A DNA stretch of 38,759 nucleotides from Acidobacteriota bacterium (GTDB lineage: Bacteria > Acidobacteriota > UBA6911 > JACOSC01): contig JACOSC010000024.1 of assembly GCA_016179055.1 (NCBI GenBank), positions 1 to 38,759 on the forward strand. The letters are read 5' to 3'. The notes beneath the pieces were generated by a model that was given only the letters and a program-made list of their open reading frames with translations, was not told the DNA's origin and made no database searches. Position numbers and translations under genes: made by a program. Of this stretch, positions 26,501-34,110 are shown one piece after another (positions within the stretch are counted from its first letter, which is position 1; the number at the start of each line of letters is the position of its first letter).

Positions 26501-27503
26501 AGACATAAATCTTGTCACTCTCGCCGGCCATGGCTTTCAAGCGATTAATTCGGCGGGGTCTCAGATTTTGGCAAAGCCGTCCAAACTCCTCTTCGAACCA
26601 GATCTCGGCTTTTTGACCGTCGGAAGTGGAGGGGAGTGTGCCGCCCCAGACCTGTGATCGTTCCTCCTTGCTCATGTCGCCAAAGAATGCATCGAAGCCC
26701 TCCAACAGATCGCACTTATTAAACACCAGATAAACGGGAACCAGCACGCCCAGCTTCTGCGAGAGGTCGTCTAATTTACCGCGCAGTTGTTTGGCCAGAT
26801 TTAGGATTGCCTCATCACCCGCTTCCAGAATTTCTGCGATGTTGAGCACCACAACAACGCCGTCGATCGGTTTTTTTCGGCGAAACTTCTTGAGCAAGTG
26901 CAACAGGCCTAGCCAGACTTCTTTATCCTCTTCCCGGGTTACATAGCGGCCCGCCGTGTCGATCAGGAAGGCCTCGTTGGCAAACCGCATGGCGCAGCCC
27001 CGTGTGACGTCAACCGGTCGGACGCCAGGTCGTTCCTCTGGATCTGAAAATGGAAAATCCAGATCAGACGCCCTCACCAAAGAAGTCTTGCCGGAGCCCG
27101 GCGGCCCCATCAGCAAAAACCACGGAAGCTGGTAAGCGACGGCGCTCCGTCCCAACCAGGCCACCGGTCCTTTGCCTGCCTGCGTGGCCGTCAGCTTGGA
27201 TTCTTTCAGCCAGTGCAGCCCTCTGCGCAGGCCGTCCTCGATAGAAGCGATCTCACTGGCGCTGCCGCTGCTCGCCGACCCCGGGTCGTGCGGGGAGACA
27301 CCGCCCTCCGCGGCCGACTTGTTAGCTCGGGCTTTTCGGAAGCGATCAACCGCGCCCCACGCCAGCAGGCCCAGAATAACCAGGCCGCCGGCGATCAACA
27401 TAGGGGCAGGCTCCTTAAGGTCGCCAACACTGCGCGCCAAGAACCACGTGAGAACCGCGAGAAAAAGGAGGCCGACGGCCGCCAGGATTGTACGAAGAGG
27501 CAT
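23595..27503 (-). CDS. tssM: TssM (IcmF) with C-terminal CarboxypepD_reg-like domains
   Basis: A 1302-aa IcmF-family membrane-complex protein. Two membrane segments lie near 5-25 and 35-52 and a third near 445-470 (GALAVIFSLWGMTGAFL). Between them is the NTPase-like domain with Walker A GPPGSGKTS (133-141) and AFLIDTAGRY. The periplasmic part continues to about 930 with IcmF-type helical sequence. After that it departs from the usual architecture: three beta-sandwich modules of CarboxypepD_reg type (about 931-1010, 1031-1110 and 1129-1190; for example GVITGRVTDEQRRSLGGATV and FTISGKVIDKLGKPLEGAVV), joined by Gly-rich and Ser-rich linkers, then a final ~95 aa. TssM spans the periplasm and normally docks on TssJ. 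It starts 42 bp after tssL. Confidence 0.93.
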   Translation of the reverse strand: MPLRTILAAVGLLFLAVLTWFLARSVGDLKEPAPMLIAGGLVILGLLAWGAVDRFRKARANKSAAEGGVSPHDPGSASSGSASEIASIEDGLRRGLHWLKESKLTATQAGKGPVAWLGRSAVAYQLPWFLLMGPPGSGKTSLVRASDLDFPFSDPEERPGVRPVDVTRGCAMRFANEAFLIDTAGRYVTREEDKEVWLGLLHLLKKFRRKKPIDGVVVVLNIAEILEAGDEAILNLAKQLRGKLDDLSQKLGVLVPVYLVFNKCDLLEGFDAFFGDMSKEERSQVWGGTLPSTSDGQKAEIWFEEEFGRLCQNLRPRRINRLKAMAGESDKIYVFPLELAALRVKLSDFVGTLFRSNPFMDNPIFRGFYFTSALQQGQPYDLVFSRLAHRLGLPERPVYPSAKPKPGYGYFIKQLLTQVIFTDRAIGRQSSQARRATRIFRAVSAAVGALAVIFSLWGMTGAFLTNNRLLDSVQKAAGDLASHPESAPALEPLREPLQNYDESGHKGLVRSFEWGMHQGGDVFDRGRRFYAGRLKEVLLNPSARSVQDRLVRLRTTVNYDASCNPPQPSVADPSQPMTASPYLNDHDYYLYFNLLKTYIMASDMKTANETFLAKESPWIEFWKKPGLSEDLSAKQLAFYAHRVAAHEDTDFGVSADGELVACTRKILRTKPPFEREYERITNECNAKTPDLTLTEAFKGKDPNILSGSHSVRGSFTRKGWENCVQNALVEAGKRLDTFEEDWVLGNVPGPPAEASAGKTAALAKLQKRYFDDYAGKWQEFLSRIVAANYADLSDAERKLQGLSNRNESPFPALFESVTYNTKLGVAAAADLEKKYQPLHQFLAAAKEPQGSPAATYLEALNGLYKELHARAGNINDPSYRPAIESEKNKALNVTVEVTRNFDSGLMNAVRSLLEQPIRNVLPPSLEPQIGSISVTVVTLQGGPLAKAKVELSPLKMLEVTDGRGKCKFDKVPFGTHIVDASYGGVSADPERVALDGGNRDPKIVLRIATSGPSAGGGGGSALKPPAGGAKVGVITGRVTDEQRRSLGGATVTIAALSRSATTGADGRFRLDNIPLGTSLTVEVRKEGFAYSSRSGVMVSAEKSSFDLELSLTASSSSSSASQPAADNKFTISGKVIDKLGKPLEGAVVTIKGTGVKSAPTGKSGIYTIQKAPAGSQVLESTFAIGSKTHVLNKEEVRLDIIRDLTYDFNVYMYSFNVEHHRNGPRYTSTTLYLFKDGFYFNDNQKGGLVDAAWGQFKGKARRKEKILMVSGPFVNIEVAGNSYDFKTADVDTIVKTMNENIR

Positions 27504-27545
27504 AGAAAGAACTCCGACGCGTGAGTTATTAAGCGTTAATAGTCT

Positions 27546-28325
27546 TTATGAAGAAATCCATTTTTGTAACCCATCCCTTACACTCGCCGCATGAGTGCCG
27601 ATCCAAATCCGCAGCCCGACGTAATAACCCAAAACCAAAATGATAATTGAAACGCCTACAATGAGCACCCACCGAGGAATTCGATCGCTCGGAACAATTG
27701 CGGCCACGGCCTTCCATTGCCCTGAGAGTTGTGTAGAGCTACCCGACCGCAAGCGCGTTATGTCGCTACCCACCGCCGTAATCAGCGCGCGCAGTTTATC
27801 TTGGCCCAGGATCTTATATTGTCCTTCAAAGCCCAGCAGCAGGCACAGATAGTACACTTCGAGAAGGTCCGTTTTCAGGCCGAGCTGTTTCTGCAGTGGC
27901 TCCGATGGAGTATCGGTTTCCCGGCGGATCTGGTCGAACTTAGCCGTGGCGTCACGGCGAATCTGTTCCAGTTTCTTAAAGAAATCTTCGCCGGCAATTT
28001 GCGTGCCCAGATGCTCAAGCTGCAGGGTATGATTTTCCCACTGGCTGCTATAGGGCCATTCCGAGTTCAACACGGTCTCATCGACAAAAGCGATGAGGGC
28101 ATAGCGGGCCGAATCGATATCTTCAGCCTCGAGTCCTTCCTCTTTAGCTTGATGATCGATCACATGAATTAAATCAGCAATTTTCCGCCGTAGGCTGGCA
28201 TAATCGTGCAGGCCAAAATCCTTGGTGGCGCGGAGATGGATTAGCAGCGTGAATAGATCTTCGCACAGCTCAGGTAGGGCAGGCGCAAAGTTAACTTGGC
28301 CGGCGGCAATGGCAGAAGTCGTCAT
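27546..28325 (-). CDS. tssL: TssL (DotU/IcmH) membrane-complex protein
   Basis: A 259-aa TssL. The cytoplasmic DotU domain is evident: LPELCEDLFTLLIHLRAT, SARYALIAFVDETVLNSEW, WENHTLQLEHLGTQIAGEDF and LLEVYYLCLLLGFEGQYKI. A single C-terminal membrane segment (LIVGVSIIILVLGYYVGL) is followed by a short periplasmic tail. There is no fused peptidoglycan-binding (OmpA-like) domain, so anchoring to the wall must come from elsewhere. I chose ATG 28325; a GTG at 28382 would extend the protein by 19 residues and overlap the tssK stop by 8 bp. It is flanked by tssK and tssM, the usual K-L-M order. Confidence 0.94.
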   Translation of the reverse strand: MTTSAIAAGQVNFAPALPELCEDLFTLLIHLRATKDFGLHDYASLRRKIADLIHVIDHQAKEEGLEAEDIDSARYALIAFVDETVLNSEWPYSSQWENHTLQLEHLGTQIAGEDFFKKLEQIRRDATAKFDQIRRETDTPSEPLQKQLGLKTDLLEVYYLCLLLGFEGQYKILGQDKLRALITAVGSDITRLRSGSSTQLSGQWKAVAAIVPSDRIPRWVLIVGVSIIILVLGYYVGLRIWIGTHAASVRDGLQKWISS

Positions 28326-28374
28326 GAGTTTCGCTTGCTCCGAATAGTAATTACGCGCTCCGCTCCTTATTGGG

Positions 28375-29736
28375 TCAACCACTCGTCTCGCGGACGGCGT
28401 AGAACTCCAGCTTCAAACCCGGTACGCCCGGAATATAAATTGCCACGGTCCGCGACCCACGTATGGCATCCCAAAAGTCTCCGCGATTTTCCAGCCGGAA
28501 ATAATGATAACCTAACCGCACGGGCAAGGGACGCGGCGGCACGGGTGTGTGATTAAGCGCCACGCCGCGCAGCGCTCTCCCAATCAAGGGCTCGATCTGG
28601 TCGCGTGACGCAATCTTGGCTCTTTGCGGGATTTGTTCGATCAACTGATTTTCCGGCAGCTCCGCAGTGGCCGCCAAATAGAACTGTGCCGATTCAAGCA
28701 GCGAATCATCGGTAATACGGCCGGCCATTAATGACTCTCGAACTTTTTCCAAGGGAATCGGGAAATAGTTTCGGGGAATCGCAATGCTGAGCAGCTCTTC
28801 AATGGTGTCGTCCAGGCTGCGAAATACGCGCGCCAAATCGGTATGCACGTACTTGGGTAGGTCGCGCGGATGTCGCCCGGTTACGAAGGTCATGAGCTCT
28901 CCGGCCAATTGCGACAGCGCCAGGAAAAGCGGCTCGGGATGTCCGACGCGCATATTGTAGAAGTGCGCCAGCGCTGGGATAAAGGAGTTAACCGTATGCA
29001 ACAGCCAGAAATTCGCCGCTTCGGCTGTGGTAAAATCGGCCAAGCCGCGCGTACGCTGTCCGCGCTGACCGGAGAGTTCACTGCTCTTGGTCATCAGTAT
29101 TTCGAGAAGCCGGCGCAGAATATCGAGAAGCGGATCGGACGCGGAAATACTGAGGCACGGTGGTATATAAGCTTCATTAAGGGTCACCAATCCGGCGGCG
29201 GTTCGTTTCAACTCCGCAATCTTCAGCGTGGTATAGTCTTCGACCGATTCATCGGCAAAGAGAATTCTAAGATTCTTGCGGGCGATCTCAATTTCACGCT
29301 CGTTATCATTCGTGTTCTCGTCACAGAGACGAGCAACCTCCGCGACATAACGGGTCGCGCGGGCGCCCTTGCCATCGCCCTGGAAGCTGTAGTTGGCTGA
29401 ATCCGTTCGTTTGACCGGCGTGGCCAGATAGACATCCAAGGTCTCCATCGTAAGCGCAAAGTGATCCTCGATGGTGCGACTGTCGGGTGCTTTGTCCGGG
29501 CTCGGAATGCTCAACGGCAGGCCGTCCGGCAATACGCCGCTGCAGCGTAACAATGTGAAAGTGCCGTTGGCCAGGCCGTCCCGATCAATCTCAAGACCGG
29601 TAATGCCCCAATCATGCGAGAACAAGGACTGCAAACGAAATCCAAAAACATCTTCAATATAATTGTCCATCTGCTGAAAATGATGCGGGCTGAGCAGCAT
29701 GCCTTCTCGCCAGAGAACTTTGTTGTATCGGCTCAT
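28375..29736 (-). CDS. tssK: TssK baseplate-to-membrane connector
   Basis: A 453-aa TssK (ImpJ/VasE family). The opening KVLWREGMLLSPHHFQQMDN is diagnostic; LAHFYNMRVGHPEPLFLALS and the C-terminal YHYFRLENRGDFWDAIRGSR are also family-like. TssK trimers join the baseplate wedges to TssL/TssM. The ATG at 29736 overlaps the stop of a 57-codon frame upstream (ATGA), and AAGGA precedes it. It is the first core T6SS gene of the minus-strand array; an IS630-type remnant lies directly upstream. Confidence 0.95.
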   Translation of the reverse strand: MSRYNKVLWREGMLLSPHHFQQMDNYIEDVFGFRLQSLFSHDWGITGLEIDRDGLANGTFTLLRCSGVLPDGLPLSIPSPDKAPDSRTIEDHFALTMETLDVYLATPVKRTDSANYSFQGDGKGARATRYVAEVARLCDENTNDNEREIEIARKNLRILFADESVEDYTTLKIAELKRTAAGLVTLNEAYIPPCLSISASDPLLDILRRLLEILMTKSSELSGQRGQRTRGLADFTTAEAANFWLLHTVNSFIPALAHFYNMRVGHPEPLFLALSQLAGELMTFVTGRHPRDLPKYVHTDLARVFRSLDDTIEELLSIAIPRNYFPIPLEKVRESLMAGRITDDSLLESAQFYLAATAELPENQLIEQIPQRAKIASRDQIEPLIGRALRGVALNHTPVPPRPLPVRLGYHYFRLENRGDFWDAIRGSRTVAIYIPGVPGLKLEFYAVRETSG

Positions 29737-29906
29737 TTATTGTCCTTATTTTCCGACGGCCAAACCAATTTCGGAACTCCACCGGAGGACCATTCTACAA
29801 TAGCCGTCCCTGAATTTTCAATCCCGCTTCGCCATGCCATAGAATCAATCAGATGAGCTAGGATTGTGCCGGACCTGTTCTCGTTGGGACTAGTATATCG
29901 TTTCAT
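29733..29906 (-). CDS. Possible 57-aa small gene coupled to tssK
   Basis: The frame begins MKRYTSPNENRSG and contains LIDSMAWRSGIENSGTAIVE and GGVPKLVWPSENKD. Its stop overlaps the tssK start (ATGA), which suggests translational coupling. It starts just after the transposase remnant. It may be a real small gene or the surviving 3' end of a longer gene cut by the insertion. I do not recognise the family. Confidence 0.4.
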   Translation of the reverse strand: MKRYTSPNENRSGTILAHLIDSMAWRSGIENSGTAIVEWSSGGVPKLVWPSENKDNK

Positions 29907-29919
29907 TGAATCATAGCCC

Positions 29920-30506
29920 TTATACCGAGAGGGCGTCGAACTTCTTCCAGCGATGCACCACGGATGCCTGGTTGATTTCAGCAATCCCTTGCAGGACGCG
30001 GTCCCGCGGCTCCTCCCAAGATTGAACGCGCATGTGTCTGAGGAAAGTGCGTGCCATTTTGCCAAACTGCGTCTCGATGAGGCCGAGCCGGGAGCTGTGC
30101 TTCGGGTAGGCACGTACTTGAAGCGATTAGGCCGCGTCGCTAAGAACGCCTGCACTTGCTTGGAAGTATGGGCGGAAGGCCAAGGCTTTCCGGCTCCACA
30201 CCTCGGCCGCATACCCAAACGCTTTCGGCTTCGCACAAGCCAAATGAACCAACCAGGCTTTGGCCTCCTCAGTCGGCCAGAAGGGTTTTGTATCATGGGG
30301 GTGTCCTGCATGCCGGACGACACGCCCAAGCTGAGGGCCTTGTTGATCCACTTTCCTACGCTTTTCCGCGTCAGCCGAACGGTCTTTATAAGGGTAGCTA
30401 TGTTTTCACCGGTATAATAGAGCCATAGCACCTGCGCTCGCGGCACCTCTCGCAGGGCAGCCGTCCGCGACGGGCGGATCTGACTGAGCCGCGTGATTTC
30501 GTCAGT
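29920..30506 (-). pseudogene. Decayed IS630-type transposase
   Basis: Three frames must be joined to recover the protein. The first gives the helix-turn-helix start (AQVLWLYYTGENIATLIKTV, LTRKSVGKWINKALSLGVSS). The second gives HDTKPFWPTEEAKAWLVHLA and PKAFGYAAEVWSRKALA. Then a large deletion removes the core with the first catalytic acids. Sequence resumes with SAHTSKQVQAFLATRPNRFK and, after another frameshift, LIETQFGKMARTFLRHMRVQ and VVHRWKKFDALSV before the stop at 29920. These stretches are typical of IS630-family transposases. Clear terminal inverted repeats were not identified. It lies between the Asp-box gene, whose stop it touches, and tssK, so it may have changed the tssK upstream region. 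Confidence 0.82.
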
Positions 30507-31806
30507 CTACCCATGTTATATACAATTCATGGTTAGCGGCCGCCAAACTGGGACCGCTTCTAGAGCTCTTTTCGTTCGGCACCGGAATGATTTCAGTGAA
30601 TTTTTGGCTGGCCTCATCATAAAGAGTAAAAAATATTGAATTTCGTCCAGGGACTGGAAAGAAACTTTGCCATACCAAATAGACTTTATTTTTTACGGCA
30701 ACCAATCGACTAGAATGAGACGTAGCGGCTCCTAGAGGTTTACTAATGTTAATAGGATCACTAAATGTAACTCCGCTATCCGTGGAGTAAGAAAAGAATA
30801 GGTCCGTTCTAGGCCTTGAATTGGCCCACAACACATACACGTTATTGGCTCTAGCGGCTAAACCAGATTCGACAGAATAATAGGGTGTGTTGGAAAGGTT
30901 GATGGGGTCGCTGAAGTTCTTGCCCGCATCCGTTGAAACGGTAAAGTAAACATCAGAATTAGTACCTGTAGATTCTATCCATACTACATAGACGTTATGG
31001 TCAGTCACCATTAGCTTAGGTCCGTGAGATTCCCCAGGGAGGTTGGAGATATTAATAGGTTCGTTGAAGTTCTCTCCCGCATCCGTTGAAAATGTAAAAA
31101 AAATCTCACCATTCCTAGGCATTCCGTCTGTCATAACGGACCATACTACATAGACCTTGTTGTCGATGGCCGCTAATGCTGGAGACCCTAAATATCTTAG
31201 AAGATTTGTGGACAGCCTTACCGGTTCACTGAAAGTTTCACCATTATCCTTCGAAGCCGTAAAAAAAACCTCACTATCTAAAGTAGAAATTGCTTCCGTC
31301 CACACAATATAAACATAATTTTCAAGCGCGCTAATACGTGGACACCTAGTGCCTCCAGAACCGCTGCGGGAAACTTTAATGGGTTCGCTAAATGTTTCCC
31401 CCTCATCGGTTGAGACCGCAAAATAAATCCAACCCTGCCCCCGCGTACCGCCCAGCCACACGTTATAAATATTATTACCGACCGCAGCCACCTCTGGACA
31501 AGAAGAAATGGGTAAATTAGCTGAAAGTATCGCAGGCTCAGCAAACGTTTCCCCCCTATCTGTCGAGCGGGAAAAGAGCAGTTGAGACTTTCCAAAACCC
31601 CAATCATTCCAAGTCATATAGATATTATTGCCAAGGGCACTTAAATTTGGACGATTAGTAGAAAACTCGCCACTATTATGAATGTGAATGGGAGAGTCAA
31701 ATTTTACTTGTCCCCAACTCTTTGCCATGAGGAAAAGTGCAAGGCCCGTTAAAATGAGACAAGCGATCCCAATAGTTCTTAATTTTTGCCATCCATTTGT
31801 GCACAT
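30502..31806 (-). CDS. Secreted Asp-box (sialidase-like propeller) repeat protein
   Basis: A 434-aa protein with an N-terminal export signal (IGIACLILTGLALFLMAKSW). At least six Asp-box repeats follow, such as SRSTDRGETFAEP, AVSTDEGETFSEP, TASKDNGETFSEP, TFSTDAGENFNEP, TVSTDAGKNFSDP and SYSTDSGVTFSDP, each preceded by a NIYMTW/NVYVVW-type strand. This is the pattern of BNR/sialidase-like beta-propellers. I see no arginine triad that would prove sialidase activity, so binding or another role is possible. Composition is more AT-rich than the T6SS genes. The IS630 remnant adjoins its 3' end. Confidence 0.82.
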   Translation of the reverse strand: MCTNGWQKLRTIGIACLILTGLALFLMAKSWGQVKFDSPIHIHNSGEFSTNRPNLSALGNNIYMTWNDWGFGKSQLLFSRSTDRGETFAEPAILSANLPISSCPEVAAVGNNIYNVWLGGTRGQGWIYFAVSTDEGETFSEPIKVSRSGSGGTRCPRISALENYVYIVWTEAISTLDSEVFFTASKDNGETFSEPVRLSTNLLRYLGSPALAAIDNKVYVVWSVMTDGMPRNGEIFFTFSTDAGENFNEPINISNLPGESHGPKLMVTDHNVYVVWIESTGTNSDVYFTVSTDAGKNFSDPINLSNTPYYSVESGLAARANNVYVLWANSRPRTDLFFSYSTDSGVTFSDPINISKPLGAATSHSSRLVAVKNKVYLVWQSFFPVPGRNSIFFTLYDEASQKFTEIIPVPNEKSSRSGPSLAAANHELYITWVD

Positions 31807-31959
31807 GCTTCACTCTTTCATGAAAAATACCTTCTCTTTCTTACAAAGAATATAATAGTACCGACCCTAAAGCAAGGAAATTGCCCACAAAGAGGCAACC
31901 GTCCAAAGTTGAAAAGTAGATGAGCCGGTCACTCTTGGCGAGTGACCGGCTCATTCCAG

Positions 31960-33966
31960 CTACGGTCGCGTTGAAAGGAAATCGCGCACATAAAGCGTGC
32001 CACTGGTACCGGCAGTGGCTCCATAGTAAAGAAAACTTCCAGAGTGCGTTCCAGTCCAATTAAGTGGCGGATAGTTGCTTGTGACCGTAAACAGTTGAGC
32101 TCCAGTATCAGAATCGGAAATAATTAAGGCAACCTCGTTTAAGGCAAACCGCACGGAAATAGTGATTTTCGTGAGGTTCCCTAGAGCGATCGGCCCATAA
32201 AGCTGAAGCGTATAGGGAGGATCAAAATGAAGGAATGGTTTTCCAGTCTCCAGTTCTATTCCACCAATTACAGAACCACCAAAAGAATGCTGACCATAAG
32301 GCAGACCTGTAGCAGGACAGATTTGAGCCGTTAACCCGGTCTGACCTATAAATCCAACACCAATTCTTCCGGCCTTTCCCGTAAAAGGACTTCCATCCGG
32401 AGTGGTTACGCGGATTTTGAGCGTCTGAGGCGTTTCATAAGCTGGTACATACGAAGCTTTGTAACTGGCCATCGTCCAGGTCGCGCCGGCTTCCCCCGGT
32501 GTCGCGGTAAGCGGCCCCGCCATACCAGAGAAGGTGACCTCGCCAACACGGTCGAGGGTTCCAAAACTTCTAACAAAAAGGTCACATCGAGAAGCTCCAT
32601 TTTGCGCTACAGCCCAGCGCGTGCCTGTCGTATCGTTAGAAAAGAATCGAGAACCATCAGCGCCGTCATCAAAACTGTCCCCGAAAGCATTGATGGCATC
32701 CTGTGCGTTTACAATTCCTCCGGTAATTGTTAAACCCGCGAGTGATTGGATGGGACGATGAGCCAACAGAAGATTCTCTTTAACAAACCCGTAGCTGTAA
32801 CTAGGATTTTGGCTCCACATCAATCCTGCAACTCCAGCCACGTGAGGCGAGGCCATCGAAGTACCGCTTTTTAAGTCATAATTTCCACTAGGTACAGTAC
32901 TTAATATGTTTACCCCAGGTCCCCCAATGTGTATCGAGTTTGGGCCGTAGTTAGTCATAGTGTATCTGTTGTCGTTATGGTCGGTTGCGGCTACACCAAT
33001 AATATTTTTGTTATCAAATATAGTAGGTTCTACATTAATAGCGTCGTTACCTGCTGAGGCTACAAAGATCTGCTCCGCTTTATCCGCCCTATCAATAGCC
33101 TGTTTCAACATTGGATCAGGGCAAAGGAAGAATCCCAGGCATCCCCAACTGTTATTTGAAATTTTAGCACCGTTCTCCCGGGCGTAGTCAATCCCTGCAA
33201 TTGCAGTAGCTACAGTCCCAGGGAAAAATTTTACTGGCATAATCTTAGCCTGCCACATCACACCTGTTACCCCTATGCTATTATTTCCAACGGCTGCGAT
33301 GGTTCCGGCAACATGTGTTCCATGCCCATTCGTGTCAAGTGTATTATTGTTGTTGGCGCTAAAATTCCATCCCCAGCAGTCATTAGGGTATCCGTTGCCG
33401 TCATGGTCTATACCGTCACTACAAGTAGGATCTGCAGCGATCTCTACTTGATTAACCCAAATATTACTCGCCAGATCAGGATGGTTACGGTCAACCCCAG
33501 TATCAATAACAGCGATTACTCTGTTAGGATCACCAGTGTTGACATCCCAGGCAAATGTTGCACGAATGTCAGCACCAGGCGTGCCACCCGTCTGACCAGC
33601 GTTTTTCAGACCCCACAGTTCAGAGAATCTTGGATCATTAGGAATAGTCTCCAATTGGCGGATAATCAAATTCCTCCCTGCATATCTAACATTAGAGTTT
33701 CGTCTGTAATAGGCAATGACACTATCAAGATTTGAGCCTTGTGGCACTCCTATATGATAGAGGTCCCGATCTCCACGGAAAGTTCCAATAATGATACCTC
33801 TTGCACCAATGTTTACAGCGTCCACTACCAATCGAGGAGTTCCAGGCCTAAACTGGACTAATACTTCGTTCGGAACAAACTCCTGACCGAACACTTGGTC
33901 TAAAATAGTTACGGTCAAGCTAAAAACAGTTAAGAAAATCAAGCAAAAAACTTTACGGGTAGGCAT
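31960..33966 (-). CDS. Secreted subtilisin-like (S8) serine peptidase
   Basis: A 668-aa preproprotein. ATG 33966 (MPTRKVFC) is chosen because AAAGGAG precedes it and a signal peptide follows immediately (FLTVFSLTVTILDQVFG). A propeptide region begins VPNEVLVQFRPGTP. The catalytic triad is complete: Asp155 in AVIDTGVD, His215 in NGHGTHVAG, Ser370 in SGTSMASPHVAG, with NNSWG supplying the oxyanion Asn. After residue ~420 a C-terminal region of about 240 aa looks beta-rich, ending LYVRDFLSTRP, and may be a substrate or surface-binding module. It should be exported and active outside the cell. It lies beside the Asp-box gene, forming a secreted-protein group upstream of the T6SS locus. Composition is relatively AT-rich. 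Confidence 0.94.
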   Translation of the reverse strand: MPTRKVFCLIFLTVFSLTVTILDQVFGQEFVPNEVLVQFRPGTPRLVVDAVNIGARGIIIGTFRGDRDLYHIGVPQGSNLDSVIAYYRRNSNVRYAGRNLIIRQLETIPNDPRFSELWGLKNAGQTGGTPGADIRATFAWDVNTGDPNRVIAVIDTGVDRNHPDLASNIWVNQVEIAADPTCSDGIDHDGNGYPNDCWGWNFSANNNNTLDTNGHGTHVAGTIAAVGNNSIGVTGVMWQAKIMPVKFFPGTVATAIAGIDYARENGAKISNNSWGCLGFFLCPDPMLKQAIDRADKAEQIFVASAGNDAINVEPTIFDNKNIIGVAATDHNDNRYTMTNYGPNSIHIGGPGVNILSTVPSGNYDLKSGTSMASPHVAGVAGLMWSQNPSYSYGFVKENLLLAHRPIQSLAGLTITGGIVNAQDAINAFGDSFDDGADGSRFFSNDTTGTRWAVAQNGASRCDLFVRSFGTLDRVGEVTFSGMAGPLTATPGEAGATWTMASYKASYVPAYETPQTLKIRVTTPDGSPFTGKAGRIGVGFIGQTGLTAQICPATGLPYGQHSFGGSVIGGIELETGKPFLHFDPPYTLQLYGPIALGNLTKITISVRFALNEVALIISDSDTGAQLFTVTSNYPPLNWTGTHSGSFLYYGATAGTSGTLYVRDFLSTRP

Positions 33967-34110
33967 AGTGGCTTCTCCTTTAATCAACACGATGGCAACG
34001 GGCATTTTCTTGTAGCTTTTTTAGAAGAGTTCGGATGTGCAAAAAAATGTCCGACCGTATGGCTTTTTGCACTTCTTTTGAGCAGACTTTCAGGGTTTTC
34101 AGCCCGTGTA

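Noticed and set aside
29733-30446. A continuous 237-codon minus-strand frame
   Set aside because: It mixes two in-frame pieces of an IS630 transposase with out-of-frame stretches and the 57-aa frame; it is the path of one frame through a frameshifted pseudogene.
30502-31806. Calling the Asp-box protein a true sialidase
   Set aside because: Asp boxes alone do not show activity, and the arginine triad and other catalytic residues could not be identified.
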